A stretch of 32,082 bases of DNA from a virus: positions 1 through 32,082 of the IMG/VR virus record IMGVR_UViG_3300021963_000431; one strand, written 5' to 3'. Of this stretch, positions 22,934 to 30,051 are shown piece by piece. A program made the translations under genes and the position numbers. Within the stretch, counting starts at the first letter, position 1, and every line of letters begins with the position of its first letter. The notes under the pieces were generated by a model. It did no database searches, was not told where the DNA came from, and saw only the letters and a list, made by a program, of their open reading frames with translations.

Positions 22934-23709
22934 AATATAACATATCCCTTTCCTGACAAATCCTCAATATCTCCTTCGAAATACGGGTAAAAAATAAAAT
23001 TAGGAATAGCACTACAACGTGGAGGATTTTTAAACAGACTTTTCTCCCATCGTTGAGAATCGATACCGGGCCATTTAAGACTAAAAATATTTCCACTATG
23101 TTGCATATACCTAGGTGTGGATCTTTCATCTGATGCTCGTTTTACCACATCCTCTGTAGGGTTCCAAACTCTTCTATGATGGTGATCATTTATAGATACT
23201 TTATCTCTATGATATAACCATGCTCTTAATAAAAAGTCACCTTCGTAATACCCCAAGGTGCACATCCTTTCATCAAACAATCCTATTTTCTTAATAGCAT
23301 TAGGTAGCACACTTATAAAACAATCTCCCCAACTACATTGATATAAATCGTATTGTTTGTGAATTTTTCTTAAAGTTTTATACCATCCTGGCTCCCAGAT
23401 AGCATCATCTTGACACAATATTATTTGATTACACAGTGGATCGTTGAGATTTTTAAATCCAAGGACTAATGCTTGATTCCAGTCTCTTGCAGGGGTTCCG
23501 CAACCCCAGTCTGCGCGAAGTGTTTGATTATGGACAATAACTCTATTTTTAAAATCTTCCGGAACTTCAAAAATCGTTGAATGATTATTAATAATATTAA
23601 CTTCAATTTCGTCAAACGGTGCATTGCTACTAAAAAAAGAAGTTAAATTATTTTTTAAATCTTCCGGAGCCTTGTATGTTAAAATAAAAATTTTTATGTT
23701 CTTTTCCAT
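22930..23709 (-). CDS. GT2-like glycosyltransferase
   Basis: Encodes 259 residues with GT-A features: a first strand IKIFILTYKAPEDL, a second EVNIINNHS, then IILCQDDAIWEPGW with the acidic DDA metal site near residue 103, and a later YYEGDFLLRAW acidic segment that could hold the base. No membrane segment is seen. It overlaps the upstream methyltransferase gene by 16 bases and the GDPD-like gene by ATGA. Donor and acceptor are unknown. Confidence 0.82.
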   Translation of the reverse strand: MEKNIKIFILTYKAPEDLKNNLTSFFSSNAPFDEIEVNIINNHSTIFEVPEDFKNRVIVHNQTLRADWGCGTPARDWNQALVLGFKNLNDPLCNQIILCQDDAIWEPGWYKTLRKIHKQYDLYQCSWGDCFISVLPNAIKKIGLFDERMCTLGYYEGDFLLRAWLYHRDKVSINDHHHRRVWNPTEDVVKRASDERSTPRYMQHSGNIFSLKWPGIDSQRWEKSLFKNPPRCSAIPNFIFYPYFEGDIEDLSGKGYVIL

Positions 23710-24353
23710 GCAAAGCCTATACCGTAGTCATCTTTAATATCGCTGCAGGCATTAGTCATAACATTCCATTTATCTTGATTTAAATTATTAACGAAAAAAT
23801 ACGGGCCTGGATGATATGCTGTGTCGTGAAATCCGACAACTCCTGTATCACTTAATAGCTTGGTATATTCCCACTCGACTAATACTTGATTTATGCTATG
23901 CCAGCCGTCGATGAATAAGAAATCAATCCTGTCAACGCCTAGTTCATTTAACTTATTCATAACAACATCTATATGTTCGCTTCTTGTTTGAATAGTGTGT
24001 ATGTTTAAATCTATATTATTAAGATATGTTTTATCTTCTATATCAATACCTAAATAATACGTGTCGTCTCTTTTATTATTAAGAAAAATTGATGTGCTGG
24101 TATTTTTAAATCGCTTACTTCTGCTAACTCCAATTTCAACGATGCACCTACAATTTTCTTTTATGGATAAAAATCTAGGTAACAAACTCATTTGATTATG
24201 GACACTGAAATCTTCTAAATCTCTTGATCTAGGAGGAAGGATTGGCAAGCCTGTATCTTCAAAACAAAATCGTCGATCAACAAACGGCCAATCTAGATCA
24301 TCTCTATAATCATTGAATCTGATATCTTTAACTAGATCTTCTTCCCATCTCAT
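23694..24353 (-). CDS. class I methyltransferase (Methyltransf_24/CmcI-like)
   Basis: Encodes 219 residues from the ATG at 24353, which overlaps the RuBisCO-like gene stop (ATGA) and has GGGGA 8 bases upstream; an ATG 15 bases earlier is an alternative. Motif I is CIVEIGVSRSKRF, with acidic YLGIDIED after the next strand. The signature FLFIDGWHSINQVLVEWEY followed by GVVGFHDTAYHPG is typical of methyltransferases of sugars and antibiotics (CmcI, TylF-like) in which D and H bind metal. It may methylate the product of the RuBisCO-like step or the finished sugar. Confidence 0.83.
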   Translation of the reverse strand: MRWEEDLVKDIRFNDYRDDLDWPFVDRRFCFEDTGLPILPPRSRDLEDFSVHNQMSLLPRFLSIKENCRCIVEIGVSRSKRFKNTSTSIFLNNKRDDTYYLGIDIEDKTYLNNIDLNIHTIQTRSEHIDVVMNKLNELGVDRIDFLFIDGWHSINQVLVEWEYTKLLSDTGVVGFHDTAYHPGPYFFVNNLNQDKWNVMTNACSDIKDDYGIGFAWKRT

Positions 24354-25543
24354 TGAATTAGTCCCCATTTTTTAATTGCAACATCATACTCGTCACCGCC
24401 GGTGTGATCAATTGCTTGTCTCATTGCTGTAGCACCGGCTATGGTTCCACCTGGGTGTCCATGCACTGCTCCGCCGGCATTGGCCAAGTAGTCAATACCA
24501 GCTAGCTCAGTCACTTTGTTTACCAATCCCGGATGCATTCCGCAACTTAATGCAGGAACAGTATTGCCTGCCACTAGGATTTCTATACACTTCTTAATCT
24601 CTTCTGGATCGTCGTTACTGTAGCCGCCAACCATTCCTGTTTGAATTGTATCAGCTCCCATCAATGTAGCTAATTGACACATAACTGGCCAACTAATACT
24701 AAATCTATGATTTTTATCTGTTGTAACTTTTGCACCACTGCTTTGATAATGTAAGAATAATGGTAAATCTAATTTTCTAATACTGTTATATGCACCATAC
24801 CCACTAAACACGTTGATATGAACACCGTTACCACCTAACTCGTGGACTCGTTTAACTCTATCAACCAGGATATGTGGATCACAGTTAATGGTATGACAAA
24901 ATACAATCTTACGACTTTGTTTAGCAAGATAGTTAGCAATGATATCTACACGACGATCTAAAGGAGCGCAAGCCGGATTGACCATAATTTCATCTTCTTT
25001 GATAAAGTCAACACCACCATCGACCATCTGCTTGACCATTTCTAATAGAACTTCGGGAGTGATACCAATCTTAGGCTTTACAATACTTCCAAACAATGGT
25101 TTATTGTATTGACCGGTTAGTTTTCGCATACCGGTTAAACCAAACTTAGGACCTAAAAAATGTTTAGTTACAGTTTCTGGCAGTTCTAATTTTACCAGTC
25201 TACATTTAGTGACAATATCAATATCAACATGCCCGCCCATTAATTGACATAACATGTGGCTAATGCCATCACTTTCCCAATCAGTGTTAATTACAGGAAA
25301 TGCAATAGAAACTAACCCGTCGGTTTGTTTTTCTAACATTCCTTCTTCACCTACAATTATACAACTATGATTTTCAAAAAGGTCATCAGTTTCCCATTCA
25401 TTTCTAACGTTAGGATTTCCGACACTTTGACCAATTGCTAAATTCCATGCTGCATCTTTTAGGTTAGCAGAACTAGACATTTCGTAAGTGGCAATATAAT
25501 AACGGTTCAAATCTAATTCACTTCTATCCTTAAAAAACTTCAT
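24350..25543 (-). CDS. RuBisCO-like protein (form IV type)
   Basis: Encodes 397 residues of the RuBisCO large-chain fold. GSIVKPKIGI (K156, K158) matches the KPKLGL site; FIKEDE gives K182, D184, E185, the carbamate-lysine and metal ligands, with the correct spacing of 26. VHINVFSGYGAYN and HGHPGG match later barrel loops, and S333 matches S379. The carboxylase-specific residues are gone: Q267 and S268 replace H294 and R295, and Y308 replaces the loop-6 K334. So it is not a CO2 fixer. RuBisCO-like proteins enolise or isomerise sugar phosphates. The start has AAAGGAG upstream, inside the cupin gene. It sits in a glycan operon. Confidence 0.93.
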   Translation of the reverse strand: MKFFKDRSELDLNRYYIATYEMSSSANLKDAAWNLAIGQSVGNPNVRNEWETDDLFENHSCIIVGEEGMLEKQTDGLVSIAFPVINTDWESDGISHMLCQLMGGHVDIDIVTKCRLVKLELPETVTKHFLGPKFGLTGMRKLTGQYNKPLFGSIVKPKIGITPEVLLEMVKQMVDGGVDFIKEDEIMVNPACAPLDRRVDIIANYLAKQSRKIVFCHTINCDPHILVDRVKRVHELGGNGVHINVFSGYGAYNSIRKLDLPLFLHYQSSGAKVTTDKNHRFSISWPVMCQLATLMGADTIQTGMVGGYSNDDPEEIKKCIEILVAGNTVPALSCGMHPGLVNKVTELAGIDYLANAGGAVHGHPGGTIAGATAMRQAIDHTGGDEYDVAIKKWGLIQ

Positions 25544-25853
25544 ACTTGTCTCCTTTAATACTAGGCACCTTTACACATAATACCTGGCAGTCTTCATGAA
25601 AAATAGGATCTGCAACTTCATTAGGTTCTAAAACAAAAATTGTTCCTGGAACAATGCTTTGACCACAAATAGTCATAGATCCACTTATTAATAAATTATA
25701 TTCTGTCGCTACAGCATGATAATGCTTAGGCCAGACTTCACCTTTTTTATGAGTCAGTAATCCGACTTCAAAATTTTCAGTTTTGAGAACAGTAGGTTCA
25801 AAATTTCCTATAAACCATCCTCGCCACATCTCATCAATTTTTCTTGTTTTCAT
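25530..25853 (-). CDS. small cupin protein
   Basis: Encodes 107 residues, one cupin barrel. KHYHAVATEYNLL carries the first metal motif and SGSMTICGQSIVPGTIFVLEPNE the glycine turn; the later His is in DPIFHED. It is smaller than the other two cupins of the window and belongs to a different branch. It overlaps the nucleotidyltransferase gene by 20 bases and the RuBisCO-like gene by 14, the closest coupling in the operon. A direct functional link with the RuBisCO-like enzyme, such as handling the same sugar phosphate, is inferred. Confidence 0.82.
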   Translation of the reverse strand: MKTRKIDEMWRGWFIGNFEPTVLKTENFEVGLLTHKKGEVWPKHYHAVATEYNLLISGSMTICGQSIVPGTIFVLEPNEVADPIFHEDCQVLCVKVPSIKGDKYEVF

Positions 25854-26553
25854 ATTCTAAATATTTTTTTAAATCATCTGGCACACCAACTGGATGATGC
25901 TGTGAGTTTGGTATGTGATAAATTCCTACCTTTAATCCTTGCCTGATCATATGGTTGTATGTTGGGCCTATATAAAATTCGCCGTTAGGTGCTCGATCTT
26001 GTAGATCAATCATTTTCTCTGCACTGCTAACAAAAAATTTGCCTTTTTTCCAATAATGTATTCCATTAAGGCTTACATTACTTATAACTTCTTTTTCTCG
26101 TATTTCTATAACAAAACCTTTTTCATCTAATCGAGCATAACTGTTTTTATCTGTGTCTGTATGATAAGTTACTACAGCCCCATCATATAATCTTACATTA
26201 TGTAAGAAATTTTCACTGTTCCATTCCATTATTTGATCACAGTTAGCTATAACTAATTCATCATCTGTGTCTATAAACTCTTTGAATAACAATGCACTAA
26301 CCGCAGGACCTTCGGTTATATAATCAATTTCTATAAATTTACTAGTTGGCTTGAGAGCTAGAATCGTTTCTTTTACTAACTCTGTAAATTGATTCTTTGC
26401 AATTACAAACAAATAATTGCCTTCTAAATTTAAACTAGTAATCGCCCTAGATATCATGGGCCTACCATTAACTTCGATTAATGGTTTAGGAACTGGATAG
26501 GTATGACTAGGAAATCTTGAGCCCAGCCCCGCCATTGGTATAAGTATATTCAT
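25834..26553 (-). CDS. sugar-1-phosphate nucleotidylyltransferase
   Basis: Encodes 239 residues from the ATG at 26553, since AAAGGATGAG lies at the right distance; an ATG at 26562 sits in that ribosome site. The signature MAGLGSRFPSHTYPVPKPLIEV is the NTP-binding loop with the PKP lysine, and VIANCDQIMEW carries the metal Asp. The family makes NDP-sugars from NTP and sugar-1-phosphate (GlmU, RfbA, GalU relatives). No acyltransferase domain follows. It leads the leftward operon and is read from a perfect late promoter 20 bases upstream. Its product is likely the activated form of the sugar handled downstream. Confidence 0.9.
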   Translation of the reverse strand: MNILIPMAGLGSRFPSHTYPVPKPLIEVNGRPMISRAITSLNLEGNYLFVIAKNQFTELVKETILALKPTSKFIEIDYITEGPAVSALLFKEFIDTDDELVIANCDQIMEWNSENFLHNVRLYDGAVVTYHTDTDKNSYARLDEKGFVIEIREKEVISNVSLNGIHYWKKGKFFVSSAEKMIDLQDRAPNGEFYIGPTYNHMIRQGLKVGIYHIPNSQHHPVGVPDDLKKYLEYENKKN

Positions 26554-26573
26554 ATAGCTCATCCTTTATGAGA

Positions 26574-26581
26574 TATTTATA
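26574..26581 (-). promoter_or_regulatory. T4-type late promoter (TATAAATA), leftward
   Basis: A perfect TATAAATA on the minus strand gives a predicted start near 26568 and a 15-base leader holding AAAGGATGAG before the ATG at 26553. It would drive the six-gene RuBisCO-like operon. Confidence 0.82.
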
Positions 26582-26583
26582 TC

Positions 26584-26591
26584 ATTAAATA
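26584..26591 (+). promoter_or_regulatory. putative late promoter (ATTAAATA), rightward
   Basis: ATTAAATA lies 2 bases from the leftward promoter, back to back with it, and 11 bases before the ATG at 26603. The predicted leader is about 6 bases, with no ribosome site. Confidence 0.6.
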
Positions 26592-26602
26592 CTCTGTTTA
26601 AA

Positions 26603-27283
26603 ATGAAATCATTTATAATCCGTTTAAAAGACAATCAGATATCAGAAACACATGCCAATGACTGTGTGATTCGTGCAGCAGAACAGGGCGTTACTGTAAA
26701 TTATTTTGATGCTATCAACGGAAAAGAATATGAAGCGCATCTAAGGCAACTAAGAATAAAACCTAGATATAAATTTAAAAAAGGTAGAGCAGGAGTTTTC
26801 GGTTGTTTCCTTAGCCATTATTATTTGTGGAACAACTGTGTTGCTGATAATATTCCTTATTTGATTTTAGAACACGACGGATATTTCATTAGACCTCTTC
26901 CTGATAACATTTTAGATCAATTTGCTGATGTTTTAAAATTAGATAATTTAGATCCTTACTCTAAACTATATGAGCAATTAATAGAAGAAGAAAAAGAAAA
27001 CGAAATAAAAATATCCAAATATCATAACAGCCAGGCAAAATTTTTAGAAAAAAATCAAACTGGAAATTATATGAGAGGAGCCTACGGATATATTATTAAA
27101 CCACACGCTGCTAAAAAAATCGTAGACTGGATCAGTCAAAACGGATTCGTTCCAGCAGATCAACAGATTGGTGATGCATTGGTTGACATTTCTGTTACAA
27201 CCCCTACAATAGTAAGACTACACCCAGCATATCACAACAGAATAGGTGAGCTGTCGTTAACTGGGAATCCGGAGTTATTATAA
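26603..27283 (+). CDS. GT25-like glycosyltransferase
   Basis: Encodes 226 residues. The GT25 pattern is clear: first strand KSFIIRLKDN, GVFGCFLSHYYLWNNC and PYLILEHDGYF with the acidic donor site, then RGAYGYIIKPHAAKK and PADQQIGDALVD. These enzymes add hexoses to LPS cores or related acceptors. A 25-residue acidic stretch (LYEQLIEEEKENE) is inserted in the middle. It is transcribed away from the RuBisCO-like operon but from the same short promoter region, so the two arms may be expressed together. It shares its stop with the next start. Confidence 0.85.
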   Translation: MKSFIIRLKDNQISETHANDCVIRAAEQGVTVNYFDAINGKEYEAHLRQLRIKPRYKFKKGRAGVFGCFLSHYYLWNNCVADNIPYLILEHDGYFIRPLPDNILDQFADVLKLDNLDPYSKLYEQLIEEEKENEIKISKYHNSQAKFLEKNQTGNYMRGAYGYIIKPHAAKKIVDWISQNGFVPADQQIGDALVDISVTTPTIVRLHPAYHNRIGELSLTGNPELL

Positions 27284-27567
27284 TGGGACAATTAAAACCA
27301 GGAGTCACATATGTCTATGAAAGACAAGGAGGCACGGTTTATGCCAGAGAATTCGGTGCGCCACCATCTGATCGATTTGAAATTGGATATGACTGGAAAT
27401 TAGACGAGAACCCTGCAAGGGTTCGAGGTGCTACTAGAGAAGATATCTTAGAAAATCAATTATGGCACGATATTAGACGTGCTGCATTGGATAATGAAGA
27501 GTTGAAAAATACATTAGAACGTGCTAAAATACTTTATTATCTGAGTAAAAAAGATGGGCAAAAATAA
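27283..27567 (+). CDS. conserved marine T4-like phage protein of unknown function
   Basis: Encodes 94 residues. It begins MGQLKPGVTYVYERQGGTVY, then EFGAPPSDRFEIGYD, and ends in helices with LWHDIRRAALDNEELKNTLE. I recall close relatives in cyanophages annotated only as hypothetical. There is no signal peptide or catalytic motif. It is joined to its neighbours by TAATG upstream and a 14-base overlap downstream, forming the start of a compact run of replication-region genes. Confidence 0.78.
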   Translation: MGQLKPGVTYVYERQGGTVYAREFGAPPSDRFEIGYDWKLDENPARVRGATREDILENQLWHDIRRAALDNEELKNTLERAKILYYLSKKDGQK

Positions 27568-28033
27568 ACACGTAGATCTATTCAAAGACATGATCCCTGC
27601 AGTGGACATGGGATTAAAAGAACTTTGGGACGCCGCCACCGAAGACGGCCAAAAAGAAATCAAAGGTGACCTTTGGAATCTTAATCGCTACATCAGTAGT
27701 GTCAAAAGTTCAAATAAAGAATTACAAGAACACTATTTGCTAACAGTGAACGAGTTCTATAATAAGAACTGGGCGAATATTTCTAAGCATCCAAAGTTGC
27801 AATGGATGACTTTAACCATGTGCAGTCATGAAGATAAGAAGGCACAGTTTCACGAATGGATCCCATTGAAGCGTGAAAAAAATAAAAAAGAAGAGTTCCT
27901 AGCAAATTTATTTCCTAATATGAAAAGGTCAGACATTGAAACACTTGCAGCAATCTCCACAGACAAAGAAATTAAACAATATTGCGAGTCTCTTGGTTGG
28001 GATAAAAAAGAAGTCAATGGAATTAAGTTTTAA
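27554..28033 (+). CDS. conserved helical phage protein of unknown function
   Basis: Encodes 159 residues, largely helical and charged. The stretches KELWDAA, GDLWNLNRYISSVK, LTVNEFYNKN and KHPKLQWMTLTMC recur, from memory, in marine T4-like phages in this gene order. Length and helicity allow a clamp-loader small subunit (gp62), but no gp62-specific pattern could be confirmed, so no symbol is given. It overlaps the zinc-finger gene by 17 bases. Confidence 0.75.
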   Translation: MGKNKHVDLFKDMIPAVDMGLKELWDAATEDGQKEIKGDLWNLNRYISSVKSSNKELQEHYLLTVNEFYNKNWANISKHPKLQWMTLTMCSHEDKKAQFHEWIPLKREKNKKEEFLANLFPNMKRSDIETLAAISTDKEIKQYCESLGWDKKEVNGIKF

Positions 28034-28700
28034 ATGTGAACACTGCGGCAAAGCATTTGCCAAAGAAAAAACATTGTTTGTTCATATATGTGAACAGAAA
28101 CGTAGGTTCTTGGCCAAAGATGAAAAACATGTTCAGATGGGATTATTAACTTTTCAAAAGTTTTACGAGATCACACAAAAAGTAAGAACAGCTAAATCAT
28201 TTGACGAGTTTGCTAAAAGTCCTTACTATACTGCATTTGTAAAATTCGGTAGCTTCATGATTAACCAGGCACCGATATATCCAGAAAGATTTATCGAATA
28301 CGTTGTAAAAAGCGGCATCAAATTAGATCATTGGTGTAGAGATGAGTTATACGAACAATACCTCATTGAGCTGATTAAAAAAGAACCGGCAGACGGTGCT
28401 ATCCAACGAACTATACAAACTATGATGAACTGGGGAGAAAAGAACAACAGTCCCTGGGAACACTATTTTGCTTATGTAAATCTTAATCGTGCTACGCACG
28501 ATATTAAAGAAGGTTTAATTAGTCCGTGGATATTATTAAATACCAAATCAGGAAAAGAAATGCTGAGACGCATGAATGATGAGCAATTAGATATCGTATC
28601 ACCAATTATCGATCCTCAGCATTGGATTATTAGATTTAAGTCGTTACCAGCAGATGTTGAATTAGTAAAAGATGTTATCAAGGAGGCAAAAATATTATAA
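28017..28700 (+). CDS. C2HC zinc-finger protein
   Basis: Encodes 227 residues from the ATG at 28017; an upstream in-frame start at 27936 lies inside the previous gene and is rejected. Residues 6-25 form a zinc finger, FKCEHCGKAFAKEKTLFVH ending with H and C (C-x2-C...H-x3-C). The rest is helical with conserved stretches FVKFGSFMINQ, YPERFIEYVVK and LIKKEP. Similar proteins occur in marine T4-like phages without known function. DNA or protein binding in replication or transcription is inferred from the finger and neighbours. Confidence 0.8.
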   Translation: MELSFKCEHCGKAFAKEKTLFVHICEQKRRFLAKDEKHVQMGLLTFQKFYEITQKVRTAKSFDEFAKSPYYTAFVKFGSFMINQAPIYPERFIEYVVKSGIKLDHWCRDELYEQYLIELIKKEPADGAIQRTIQTMMNWGEKNNSPWEHYFAYVNLNRATHDIKEGLISPWILLNTKSGKEMLRRMNDEQLDIVSPIIDPQHWIIRFKSLPADVELVKDVIKEAKIL

Positions 28701-28924
28701 TGCCTAAGAAGAAAGAATTAGAAGTTCAGGTAGAAGAATTAGCTGAAAACGAAGAATACATATCTAGAGACGACATTGATGTTGAAGTAGTGACATCGGC
28801 AGACGATCCAGTAGTGTATGTTAAGTTCAGTGGTTTCAATGATATGGAAGATGCTGAAGATTATGCCGAATTCCTAGCAGAAACATTACCATTATTATTA
28901 TTTCAGAGCACCAGATTACAATGA
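28700..28924 (+). CDS. small acidic protein of unknown function
   Basis: Encodes 74 residues, very acidic after a Lys-rich start (MPKKKELEV). The second half (VVYVKFSGFNDMEDAEDYAEFLAE) looks like a strand-helix unit. Its start overlaps the previous stop (TAATG) and its end overlaps the next start by ATGA. No family is recognised beyond general likeness to marine T4-like small genes. Confidence 0.7.
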   Translation: MPKKKELEVQVEELAENEEYISRDDIDVEVVTSADDPVVYVKFSGFNDMEDAEDYAEFLAETLPLLLFQSTRLQ

Positions 28925-29106
28925 GAAAATTATTAGATGGCACAGAAGTTCCTGAACTTGAAGAACCAAAAACGCTGACTATCAAAACAAAATGTCCAGA
29001 AAAGTGGTTATTGATTGACTTAGAGACCGGAGAGCGTTATACTGGATATGCAACAGAAGGTTCACAAGATTGGAAAAAAGTTAAAACATGCCCGACATTG
29101 ACATAG
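28921..29106 (+). CDS. small conserved protein of unknown function
   Basis: Encodes 61 residues. The centre KCPEKWLLIDLETGERYTGY is a compact beta-hairpin pattern that I recall in related phages. It overlaps the preceding gene by ATGA and the DnaE-like gene by 19 bases. No catalytic motif is seen. The coupling suggests a partner of the DnaE-like protein, though nothing shows this directly. Confidence 0.68.
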   Translation: MRKLLDGTEVPELEEPKTLTIKTKCPEKWLLIDLETGERYTGYATEGSQDWKKVKTCPTLT

Positions 29107-29666
29107 ATTTCGTTGATAGAGATCAAGCATTATCTTTGTTTGATCACGTATGTGCCAGTAGAAACGAATCAGGTAAACTGATAAAACATAACACTGGCGT
29201 ATACTTTCACGAAGTTCCAGTCAATGCAATTTCGGGTCTGTGTGCTGTTCCTTATGATCAAGCAGAAGACGAAGGCAACTTTAAAATAGACTTTTTAAAT
29301 GTTGGAATTTATAAAGGTGTTCGTGATGAAGAACATCTTAATCAATTAATGAACACGGAGCCACTATGGGATCTTCTAGAACAAGACGATTTCGTCAACT
29401 TACTCTTTCACGTAAACGGGCATGGTTCTATATTACGACAAATGAAGCCGAAAAGCGTGGAACAACTGGCGGCCATACTAGCAATGATACGCCCAGCGAA
29501 ACGTTATCTGATTGGCAAAGACTGGACTACGGTGATGACGGAAGTATGGATGAAACCGGAGAATGACGAATACTATTTTAAGAAAAGCCATGCTACAGCA
29601 TATGCGATGGCTATCGTCGTCCAGATGAATTTAATCTGTGAAAATATAAGTTACGGATTTAGTTAA
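29088..29666 (+). CDS. miniature DnaE-like (C-family polymerase core) protein
   Basis: Encodes 192 residues; bacterial DnaE has about 1,160. The order of motifs is that of the DnaE palm and fingers: MPDIDIDF with D3 and D5 in place of the catalytic D401 and D403; IKHNTGVYF for GKHAGGVVI; FKIDFLNVG with D68 for the third Asp D555; LRQMKPKSVEQLAAILAMIRP for the RLQPDCFEDMIALVALFRP region; KKSHATAYAM for NKSHSAAYAL. The long stretches between are deleted, as are the PHP and OB domains. Whether it polymerises is unknown; a decoy or host-replisome binder is possible. I recall relatives in marine T4-like phages. Confidence 0.8.
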   Translation: MPDIDIDFVDRDQALSLFDHVCASRNESGKLIKHNTGVYFHEVPVNAISGLCAVPYDQAEDEGNFKIDFLNVGIYKGVRDEEHLNQLMNTEPLWDLLEQDDFVNLLFHVNGHGSILRQMKPKSVEQLAAILAMIRPAKRYLIGKDWTTVMTEVWMKPENDEYYFKKSHATAYAMAIVVQMNLICENISYGFS

Positions 29667-30034
29667 GTAGCTTTTCTTACTAAAGTTATTGATTTTCTTT
29701 TAATTCTTTTTACAATGATATCGTTTAGGCTAGTGCATGGGCCTAAAAGAACTTTTACATCTTTAGTAGAAAAATTACGTATAGCATAACGAAAATCTGC
29801 TATTTCTCTAAGCAAGAAAATATTAATAGGTATTTGGCGATTACTTTCCCACCACCAAGCTTCGCCTAGTTCTAAAAAACGTTGTTTTTCGATGTCAGTG
29901 CGAATGGCAGCATAGTCGTATATGCTAGTAACCTGCGCATCTTGGTTAATTATTATGCCCACGTATTCTTGATTTACGTGGTTTATTACGCTGATAAACG
30001 GAAAGTTTTCCTGCAAGTTTTCAGTTATTCTCAT
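29663..30034 (-). CDS. conserved small phage protein of unknown function
   Basis: Encodes 123 residues, with segments EYVGIIINQDAQVTSIYDY, FLELGEAWWWESNRQIPINIF and LLGPCTSLNDIIVKRIKR. The WWWE-SNR-IPIN part is characteristic of a protein I recall in cyanophages next to structural genes. No known domain or signal peptide. It converges with the DnaE-like gene (4-base overlap) and diverges from a late structural gene; no clear promoter is seen on its strand. Confidence 0.75.
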   Translation of the reverse strand: MRITENLQENFPFISVINHVNQEYVGIIINQDAQVTSIYDYAAIRTDIEKQRFLELGEAWWWESNRQIPINIFLLREIADFRYAIRNFSTKDVKVLLGPCTSLNDIIVKRIKRKSITLVRKAT

Positions 30035-30037
30035 TCT

Positions 30038-30045
30038 TATAAATA
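30038..30045 (+). promoter_or_regulatory. T4-type late promoter (TATAAATA)
   Basis: A perfect TATAAATA, 6 bases before the ATG at 30052, with no ribosome site between. It overlaps no coding frame and drives a single structural gene. Confidence 0.82.
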
Positions 30046-30051
30046 GTCATT

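Noticed and set aside
24350-25543. True carbon-fixing RuBisCO
   Set aside because: The loop-6 lysine and the H294/R295 positions are replaced, so carboxylation is not expected despite the intact metal site.
27279-27284. TATAAT before the 27283 gene (also near 455 and 28696)
   Set aside because: The match comes from the stop-start overlap TAATG and has no -35 box at the right distance.
29088-29666. Mini-DnaE as a decayed pseudogene
   Set aside because: All motif blocks are present in order with intact catalytic Asp and clean overlaps at both ends, so it looks maintained.
29658-29684. Imperfect hairpin at the DnaE-like gene end
   Set aside because: It needs a bulge and has no T run, so termination is not supported.
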